Assembly: GCA_964354215.1 (NCBI GenBank)
Contig: CAYGYT010000011.1
Coordinates: forward strand, 1 to 58,629
Reading direction: 5' to 3'
Length of the DNA stretch: 58,629 bases
DNA from: CAVRZR01 sp964354215
GTDB lineage: Bacteria > Actinomycetota > Coriobacteriia > Anaerosomatales > CAVRZR01
Position 1 is the stretch's first letter, and each line of letters opens with the position of its first letter. Below are positions 52,849-58,629 of this stretch, in pieces. A model generated the notes under the pieces. The model was not told the DNA's origin, made no database searches, and saw only the letters and a list, made by a program, of their open reading frames with translations. The position numbers and the translations under genes are program-made.

Positions 52849-53403
52849 ATGGAGAACACGAAGATGCTGGATAGGCTCCTCGCGAAGGTGCATGGCCTGT
52901 GGCACCGGATGGTGCGGCCGCTCACGCGCGCCTACTACACGCGACTGGTGAGCGGCCAGGTTGCCTCGGCGGGCGCCGGACTGCGGGTGAACGGCGCTTC
53001 GGTGGTGTATGGCGGTTCCGCCGTCACGCTCGGCGCCAACGTCCACTTCAACGGGATAACGATCCAAGGCTCGGGCGGGGTGACGATCGGCGACAACTTC
53101 CACTCCGGACGGGACTGCACCATCTACACAGTGAATCACCGATGGGAAGGGGCGACCGCGCTTCCCTACGATGCCGAGGTCGTCCGCGAGGCCGTGGTGA
53201 TCGGGGACAACGTGTGGCTCGGCGAGCACGTGCTCGTCTTGCCCGGCTCGCGCATCGGCCAGGGCGCGATCATCGGTGCGGGCGCTGTGGTCTCAGGGGT
53301 GATCGAGGAACTTGCCGTAGCGGTCGGCGTGCCCGCGAGGGCCGTGAAGTCCCGCGACCGCGACGAGTACGAGAGACTCGTACGTGAGCGTCGCTTCCAC
53401 TAG
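52849..53403 (+). CDS. Left-handed beta-helix (hexapeptide) O-acyltransferase
   Basis: A 184-residue protein. A basic, partly hydrophobic N-terminus (1-45) leads into hexapeptide repeats (VHFNGITIQGSGGVTIGDNF and VVIGDNVWLGEHVLVLPGSR), ending GAGAVVSGVIEELAVAVGVP. The catalytic His is probably in TVNHRWEG. It matches WcaF/Maa-like acetyltransferases of capsule and exopolysaccharide clusters. The acceptor is unknown. Confidence 0.85.
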   Translation: MENTKMLDRLLAKVHGLWHRMVRPLTRAYYTRLVSGQVASAGAGLRVNGASVVYGGSAVTLGANVHFNGITIQGSGGVTIGDNFHSGRDCTIYTVNHRWEGATALPYDAEVVREAVVIGDNVWLGEHVLVLPGSRIGQGAIIGAGAVVSGVIEELAVAVGVPARAVKSRDRDEYERLVRERRFH

Positions 53404-53463
53404 CGGCGGCTATGCCGCTCTGTCGAGGCGCGCGGGATTCCGGACCACGGTGGAGTGGCGGCC

Positions 53464-54669
53464 ATGACACCGCGCTCCCGCCGTTCGTCGCGCCGCTCGC
53501 CGCACCAGCCCGTTCTCGAGGAGTCGCCCGAGCTTCGGCGGCACTCGCTCGAACGCGCGCGCACTGTCCGACGGGTGCTCGGCGTCATCGTCATGGCGCT
53601 GCTGCTGGTTGTCACCGCATGGGCTGCGTGGTACGCGTGGACGGTACGCAGTGCGAGCGTGAGCATGCAAACACCGCTGCGCAACGACGCAGCGGCCATG
53701 CGGCGACTCGATCCGAAGCGACCTGATCTCACGCTGCTGGTCGTCCGGGCGAGTCGGGACGCATCGGTTCCGGTCGTCGCCATCCTGCGCCAGCCTGCGA
53801 AGGGCGCGGGTAGTTGGCTCCTCGCGTTGCCGAACGTCCCGGTGCCGACGAGCGACGCTGCGAGCGAGACCCCCGCGGTGTTGCGAGCCCGCGGACGCGC
53901 GTCCCTGCTCAAGGCGGTTGAGAACTTGGCCCGCTCCGGACTCGGCCACTACGTCGAGTTCGATGCGAGTGCGCTCGCGTCGGCCCTCGGCGAGAAGGGT
54001 TCGGACGCCGCCACGCAGCCAGCGGAAGCGTCGTCTGCAGCGCTCGCGTCGGGCTCGCCGTCCAGCACGCTCGGTGTGGTCGCCAACATCGCCAAGCGAT
54101 ACCAGGCTCAGCGCGCGCGCCGGTTCGCCGTGTTGCGCGTGCCGGGCCTCGCCCGGAATCTTGTGAATGCGGCGGAAAGCGACCTTGCTGCAACCCAGCT
54201 CGACGTGGTGCTGAGGCGTCTCGGTGCGGACGCGAATGCCGGTCGTTTGCAGCTCGCGGTGGTACCGGTTGAGGTCGTGGATCGGCACGCGGTCGCATCG
54301 GCGGCGGCAGCGGAGGTGCTCGTCGCTCGGATGCTCAAGGAGCAGCCGTTCGGCAAGGTTACGATTGCTCGAGAGCGTGTGGCACCCGGTTCGCTAACCG
54401 TGAGCGTGCTCAACGGCGCCGGGCGTGAAGGAGTGGCGGCCCAAGCGGGGCGCATTCTCGGCCGCGCGGGCTACCGAGTGAAGAGCGTCGGGAACGCGAA
54501 TCAGTTCGTCTACGACCGGACGCTCGTCGTGTACAAGACCAAGAGACCGCCGGCGGAGTCGGTCGCCCGCGACTTGGGATTCGGCAAGGTCGTTGCGAGC
54601 CGCGGGATGTATGGCTTCACGACCGACATCCTCGTGATCGTGGGGTCGGACTGGCCTCAGGCGCCGTAG
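53464..54669 (+). CDS. LytR_C-domain protein with a degenerate LCP-like domain
   Basis: A 401-residue protein: basic cytoplasmic N-terminus, one membrane helix (about 36-60), then an extracellular part. Residues about 85-205 follow the LCP layout of the next gene, but the catalytic residues are lost: the active neighbour has RTDS and SLPRDT where this has RPDL and ALPNVP. The later KAVENLARSGLGHYVEFDAS aligns with TVEKLLGVPVNHYMEVNVNG. A complete LytR_C domain ends the protein (TVSVLNGAGREGVAAQAGRI to TTDILVIVGSDW). ATG 53464 is chosen over GTG 53455 because GGTGGAG is correctly spaced. Confidence 0.75.
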   Translation: MTPRSRRSSRRSPHQPVLEESPELRRHSLERARTVRRVLGVIVMALLLVVTAWAAWYAWTVRSASVSMQTPLRNDAAAMRRLDPKRPDLTLLVVRASRDASVPVVAILRQPAKGAGSWLLALPNVPVPTSDAASETPAVLRARGRASLLKAVENLARSGLGHYVEFDASALASALGEKGSDAATQPAEASSAALASGSPSSTLGVVANIAKRYQAQRARRFAVLRVPGLARNLVNAAESDLAATQLDVVLRRLGADANAGRLQLAVVPVEVVDRHAVASAAAAEVLVARMLKEQPFGKVTIARERVAPGSLTVSVLNGAGREGVAAQAGRILGRAGYRVKSVGNANQFVYDRTLVVYKTKRPPAESVARDLGFGKVVASRGMYGFTTDILVIVGSDWPQAP

Positions 54670-54781
54670 TGTCGCAACACATGCGTAACGAGCATCGGTG
54701 GCCACGGGTCTCGCCGGACTCGATGCGATACTCTTGTGCGGTTTGGGCCGAGGGCATTCGGAGGGGTTCAGCGGAGAGCTA

Positions 54782-56176
54782 GTGGGCAGACACTCACATC
54801 CAGATTCGAAGAGCCAGTCCTCAGCGTCGGGGGTCTCGATCGAGAACACGCGCCCAGTGCAGCGTTCGGTGCGCGCTGGAGTCGAGGAGACCGTGCAGGT
54901 GCGGCGGAAGCATCGCGCCCGCCGTCTATCTCTGATCGCCTTTGGGGTCATCGCCACAGTCGTTGCCGCTTGCGGCATCTGGACGTGGATCTTCATCAAC
55001 GCTGTCAACGGCGACCTAGCGCACAGCGACCCCAAGGTGCTCAAGGCGCTCACGCCCGTGAGCGAGCCGAGCAAGGCCAAGGCCTCTTCAGCTCCGAGGC
55101 CGTTCACCATGCTCCTGCTCGGTACTGACAATCGGGGTCAAGCCGGCGATTCCCGGACGGACTCGATACTGTTCGTCAGGGTCGATCCAGCCAACAAGCG
55201 TGCCTGGCTGCTCTCCCTCCCGCGTGACACGCGCGCCGAGATACCGGGCTACGGGGTCGCCAAGCTGAACAAGGCGTACACCCTCGGCGGTGCGGCGCTC
55301 ACCATCGATACGGTGGAGAAGCTTCTCGGTGTGCCGGTCAACCACTACATGGAAGTGAACGTCAACGGGTTCAAGCGGATCGTCGAAGTCCTCGGCGGCG
55401 TGTGGGTGAATGTCGACGTCAAGATCGACGACCCGAAGGCCGCGGCGGCGAACCCCGGACGCGAGGGACAGCACATCGAGCCCGGCTACCAGCGTCTGTC
55501 TCCTGCGGAGGCGCTCGTCTATGTCCGAAGCAGGGACTTCCCCGACGCGGACTTCACCCGGATGCGACACCAGCAGGAGTTCTTCAAGGCCGTCGCAAGG
55601 CAGTCGATGACGATCGCGAACTTCTTCAAGATTCCCAAGCTCGTGCGGGAGACATCTCGGTTCACGCTGACCGACATGAGCGTGGGCCAACTTGTCCGCG
55701 TCGCTCGCTCGCTGCGCGGCGTGAGCGACAAGGACTTGGACACCGCGACGCTCTCGGGCGAATGGCGCTCGCCGTACATCTACATTGACGAGAACCTGAG
55801 GGCCGACCTCCTGTCGCGCATGATGGCTGGTCGCGCGTTCGAGGAGAGCACCGTCGCGGGAGTGGCGGTACCTGCCGACGTGTCCATCGCCGTGCGCAAC
55901 GGCAGCGGCATCTCCGGTGTCGCAACGCAAGTAGGGGACAGCTTGACCTCCCGCGGGTTCGACGTACGCGAGGTGGGCAACGCCAAACGTTCGAACTATG
56001 ACAAGACGCTCGTGATCTATCGCGACACGCCGGGCGAAGCGCAGTCGGTGGCCACTGAGCTCGGCCAAGGACAGCTCATCCAGAGCGGCGGTCAGTATCA
56101 GTTCGAGACAGACGTGCTGGTTGTCGTCGGGCGAGACTGGAAGCCGGTCGAGGGGATACGGCCGGAGGTCCAGTAG
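54782..56176 (+). CDS. LytR-CpsA-Psr (LCP) family glycopolymer ligase with LytR_C domain
   Basis: A 464-residue protein: cytoplasmic N-terminus, one membrane helix (about 49-72), LCP catalytic domain (about 105-280) and a C-terminal LytR_C domain (about 370-455, SIAVRNGSGISGVATQVGDS). The catalytic residues are intact: RTDS (125-128), PRDT (147-150), KLNKAY and the RSRDFPDADFTRMRHQQEF block. LCP enzymes transfer undecaprenyl-linked glycopolymers to peptidoglycan. GTG 54782 has GGAGAG upstream; a longer frame from 54698 lacks a ribosome-binding site and conserved sequence. Confidence 0.9.
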   Translation: MGRHSHPDSKSQSSASGVSIENTRPVQRSVRAGVEETVQVRRKHRARRLSLIAFGVIATVVAACGIWTWIFINAVNGDLAHSDPKVLKALTPVSEPSKAKASSAPRPFTMLLLGTDNRGQAGDSRTDSILFVRVDPANKRAWLLSLPRDTRAEIPGYGVAKLNKAYTLGGAALTIDTVEKLLGVPVNHYMEVNVNGFKRIVEVLGGVWVNVDVKIDDPKAAAANPGREGQHIEPGYQRLSPAEALVYVRSRDFPDADFTRMRHQQEFFKAVARQSMTIANFFKIPKLVRETSRFTLTDMSVGQLVRVARSLRGVSDKDLDTATLSGEWRSPYIYIDENLRADLLSRMMAGRAFEESTVAGVAVPADVSIAVRNGSGISGVATQVGDSLTSRGFDVREVGNAKRSNYDKTLVIYRDTPGEAQSVATELGQGQLIQSGGQYQFETDVLVVVGRDWKPVEGIRPEVQ

Positions 56177-56189
56177 CCGCGCTCACTAG

Positions 56190-56222
56190 CCGCGCGGAGC
56201 GCGGACTGCGGACCAGTCGCAG
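56190..56222. terminator. Two small hairpins between convergent genes
   Basis: CCGCGC-GGA-GCGCGG (56190-56204) and CTGCG-N7-CGCAG (56206-56222) lie between the LCP gene and the convergent glycosyltransferase gene, 13-46 bp from each stop. There is no U-tract. The position fits a bidirectional, probably Rho-assisted terminator. Confidence 0.4.
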
Positions 56223-56235
56223 CAGCCAGCCCCGT

Positions 56236-57623
56236 CTACCGCCCGGCGCCGACGGGCCGGGCGAACTGCTCGAGGATCGCGATGAGGCGGTCCGCCTGCT
56301 CGTCTCGCGAGAACTGCTCCTCGGCGAGCCTCCGGGCGTTCCGGCCCATGCGCTCCACCGCCGCGGGATCGTCGGCGAGTCGCTCGATCGCGTCGGCTAG
56401 CTGAAGCGCGTCTTCCGGCTCGACGAACACGCCGGCCCCGTGGTCAACCACGAGGGGCTTCGTCCAGCCGGGTGAGTTCACGATGATCGGCCTCCCGCTT
56501 GCGAGCGCGTCGAAGAGCTTGTTCGGCGATCCGGTGTAGAGCACCGGCACCTTCGCGAGGTGAGCGAGCAGGACGTCGCAGCTTCGCAGCAAGGCGGGCA
56601 TGTCGTGCTTCGGCACCGAGCCCACCAGATGCAGGTTGTCGAGGCCGAGTTCCTGCTTCATCTCGCGTATCTGCGGAGTGCTCTTCCCGTCCCCGGCCAC
56701 GAGTACCACGATGTCGTCGCGCCCGCGCTCTTTGAGTAGAGCCGCCGCTTGCGCGATGACATGGATTGCGTTGGACGGGCCGATGGCCCCCGTGTACCCG
56801 ACCACGAACCGGTCATCGAGGCCGAAGCGCTCCGTGATCGCCCGGTCCTTTGGACCCGGATGGAACAGGTCGAGGTCCGAGCAGTTCGGCACCATGAAGA
56901 CCTTCGCAGGATCGGTGCCCTCTGCCAGGATGCAGTCGACCATGCCGGGCGAGAGACCTACGACCGCGTCGGCTGTGCGGTACGTGAACCGCTCGAGCCA
57001 CTTGGAGAGCCTGCCGAGGAGGCTCGTCTCCGAGAGCGCACCCATCTGGAACGCCGCCTCCGGCCACGGATCCCTCACTTCGAAGACGTAGGGCCGCCTG
57101 TGCCAGCGGGAGGCGAGGTAGCCGGGCACCGCGACGGTGAGCGGGGTTGAGGTCGCGAAGACGACATCGGGCTTCGGCGCCCTGGTCGCGAGCCACGTGC
57201 CGCCGAAGATGAAGAGCGCGAACGCCATGATGCGTCGCGGGTGGCTCATGTAGTTCGAGTAGTCCCCACGCACGGAGCGGACGTCGATACCGTCGGCGGC
57301 AAACCGGCTGACGAGCTTCTCCCNNNNNNNNNNNNNNNNNNNNNNNNNNNNNNNNNNNNNNNNNNNNNNNNNNNNNNNNNNNNNNNNNNNNNNNNNNNNN
57401 NNNNNNNNNNNNNNNNNNNNNNNCGCACGGAGCGGACGTCGATACCGTCGGCGGCAAACCGGCTGACGAGCTTCTCCCGGTGTTCGGCCGGAAGCCTGGA
57501 ACCGCCCGTGACCATGGTGACCTCGTGACCCTGCTGGACCATGCGCCTCGCGAACTCGTACGAGCGCGTCGGATGCGAGCTGTCGCGCATCGCGAAGAAC
57601 TGGTGGATGTAGAGAATCCTCAT
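56236..57623 (-). CDS. Family 4 glycosyltransferase (WbuB/WcaI-like), interrupted by a false assembly gap
   Basis: A GT-B fold glycosyltransferase. The N-terminus is MRILYIHQFFAMRDSSHPTR at 57623. The donor-binding C-terminal half has VVGYTGAIGPSNAIHVIAQA, LHLVGSVPKHDMPALLRSCD and TGSPNKLFDALASGRPIIVN. The 100 Ns (57324-57423) split it into two frames, but identical 55-bp sequences flank the Ns. Removing 155 nt gives one continuous 410-residue protein of normal size. It faces the LCP gene, unlike its neighbours, and probably adds a sugar to a lipid-linked surface glycan. Acceptor and donor are unknown. Confidence 0.88.
57269..57323. repeat. Left copy of 55-bp duplication at the N gap
   Basis: Identical to 57424-57478 and ends exactly at the first N. 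Both copies encode EKLVSRFAADGIDVRSV on the minus strand. An artefact of two contig ends that overlap but were joined by a spacer. Confidence 0.9.
57324..57423. other. Assembly gap of exactly 100 Ns
   Basis: 100 N bases, the conventional placeholder for a gap of unknown length. The flanking duplication shows that the real sequence is probably shorter than drawn by 155 nt. Confidence 0.99.
57424..57478. repeat. Right copy of 55-bp duplication at the N gap
   Basis: Identical to 57269-57323, beginning exactly at the base after the last N. Confidence 0.9.
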
Positions 57624-57804
57624 CGAAGGTCCCAGCATCGAATCGGGGTCGGCCGGACACGAACGGTACCACAGCGCCTTCACTGGGTCAGGGTATGTGC
57701 TTGGTCGAAACGAGACCGTTCCCCGTTTGGCCCGGCTTGGCGGGCAGCGACAAGGCCGCCTGAACGTCTCCAGTTCCTCGGAGGGCTCCAGGAATGCCGC
57801 GGGA

Positions 57805-58629
57805 ATGCCGACGCGACACGATCTGACGACCCGAAGGGGAACGTTCTCCTCACGACGCACGTACGATTCGCAGACCGGTGGGAAGCTCTCGACCCAGAGC
57901 GGTCTGGGCTTCGGAACCGCCGGAGCTGCCTACGGCTTCAGCTCGATGACCGGACGGCAGGTGACCCAGTCGGTGGACCTCTCCTACCCCGATGCGGCAG
58001 CCGACTGGACGACGAACTTCGCCTATGACCTGGACGGTCGGCTCGTCGGTGCGAAGAACAGCGGGGAAGCGACCGTCGCGTACTCCTACGCTGCGGCAGG
58101 GCACATGCTTGCTGCGGGCAGTCGGACGATGACCTACACGCCCGCAGGGCGCCTCGCGTCCTCCGTCGGCCCCGAGGGCAGCGTGACCTACTACTTCGAC
58201 TCTCGCGGGCGACGAAGCAGGATGGTCAGCGTGGTCGCATCGGCCACCTACCTATACGATGCAGCCGACCAGCTGGTCGGCTTCAAGCGGGACAACGGCA
58301 AGAACGGCAGCATCGACGTGGATGCTACCCACAACTACGACGCCCAGGGCCACCGCACCCGCTCGGTCGTGACGAGTGCTGGCGCGACCAAGACGACCTT
58401 CTACGCATTTGAGGGGCTGGCGCTCCTCGGGCTGCGCTCTACAGCGGGAGGTAGCACCACGCGGCTGTCGTTCCTCTACGACGCGTCGGGGAATCCCTAC
58501 GCCGGTACGGCGAGCCTCCTGAGCGGTCAATCGGTGGCCTTCGGCATCGTCACGACGGACCGAGGCGACATCGTCGAGCTCGTGAGCGAGTCGGGCGAGG
58601 CGTTCGCCTACTGGCGCTACGACGCCTTC
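57805..58629 (+). CDS. RHS/YD-repeat protein fragment (runs off the window)
   Basis: An open frame with no stop to the last base. It shows repeated RHS/YD units: FAYDLDGRLVGAKNSGEATV, YTPAGRLASSVGPEGSVTYY, YLYDAADQLVGFKRDN, HNYDAQGHRTRSVV and LSFLYDASGNPYAG. The end, DRGDIVELVSESGEAFAYWR, resembles the end of an RHS core before a variable C-terminal toxin, which would lie outside the window. Recognisable RHS sequence begins near 57841; ATG 57805 is only a formal start. There is no signal peptide, and an in-frame stop at 57610 limits the N-terminus, so most of a normal RHS protein is missing upstream. It may be an orphan cassette, a remnant or a scaffold join. Confidence 0.75.
   Translation, partial: MPTRHDLTTRRGTFSSRRTYDSQTGGKLSTQSGLGFGTAGAAYGFSSMTGRQVTQSVDLSYPDAAADWTTNFAYDLDGRLVGAKNSGEATVAYSYAAAGHMLAAGSRTMTYTPAGRLASSVGPEGSVTYYFDSRGRRSRMVSVVASATYLYDAADQLVGFKRDNGKNGSIDVDATHNYDAQGHRTRSVVTSAGATKTTFYAFEGLALLGLRSTAGGSTTRLSFLYDASGNPYAGTASLLSGQSVAFGIVTTDRGDIVELVSESGEAFAYWRYDAF

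Noticed and set aside
57246..57860. Two separate partial glycosyltransferase genes around the N gap
   Set aside because: The 55-bp identical flanks and the exact frame restoration on removing 155 nt show one gene.

Overview
This is a GC-rich, densely packed bacterial chromosome segment with many GTG starts and 1-8 bp gene overlaps. The gene families suggest an actinobacterium (Actinomycetota), possibly a Coriobacteriia-like lineage. Supporting features are ThyX, the DUF1385-prfA-prmC-tsaC-rpiB-glyA-upp order, a Zn-type L31, and LCP/LytR_C wall proteins. The taxonomic placement is inference; no rRNA is present to fix it. I saw no tRNA, rRNA, CRISPR array or intact insertion sequence.

Layout. 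(1) 2-3868: the end of a complex I operon (nuoL partial, nuoM, nuoN). (2) 4073-5995: a membrane-anchored HtrA protease and RlmH. (3) 6114-12584: argS-lysA, a RelE/Phd-type toxin-antitoxin pair, then hom-thrB behind a long, structured leader. (4) 12683-18863: sppA; then a tightly coupled run of a cyclic 2,3-diphosphoglycerate synthetase, a 2-phosphoglycerate kinase, a TalC-type transaldolase and rho; then rpmE encoding an L31 with a long acidic tail. (5) 19115-32758: a mixed, accessory-looking block of a GAP-family transporter, two lipoproteins, a CDF-like transporter, a five-PASTA protein, M20 peptidase plus AbgT transporter, a bacterial eRF1-like protein (baeRF family 3), an SLC13 permease with TrkA-C domains, an AI-2E-type permease and cardiolipin synthase. 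(6) 32966-41586: thyX, DUF1385, prfA, prmC, tsaC, rpiB, glyA, upp, dCMP deaminase and a WecA/TagO-type transferase. (7) 41773-48796: a complete F-type ATP synthase operon (atpI-B-E-F-H-A-G-D-C). (8) 48954-58629: murA and a surface-polysaccharide region (FkbM methyltransferase, FabZ, UDP-sugar dehydrogenase, acyltransferase, two LytR_C/LCP proteins, a family-4 glycosyltransferase) ending in an RHS/YD-repeat frame that runs off the window.

Most notable. The pair at 13868-16182 carries the two activities needed to make cyclic 2,3-diphosphoglycerate from 2-phosphoglycerate. This solute is best known from thermophilic methanogens, and here its genes are linked by start/stop overlaps to a transaldolase and rho. 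Also notable are the baeRF gene, a catalytically degenerate LCP paralogue beside a normal one, a palindrome inside a candidate promoter far upstream of hom, and the RHS fragment.

Assembly note. The 100-N gap at 57324-57423 is flanked by identical 55-bp sequences. Removing the Ns and one copy (155 nt) restores a single 410-residue glycosyltransferase frame, so the gap is very probably a scaffolding artefact.
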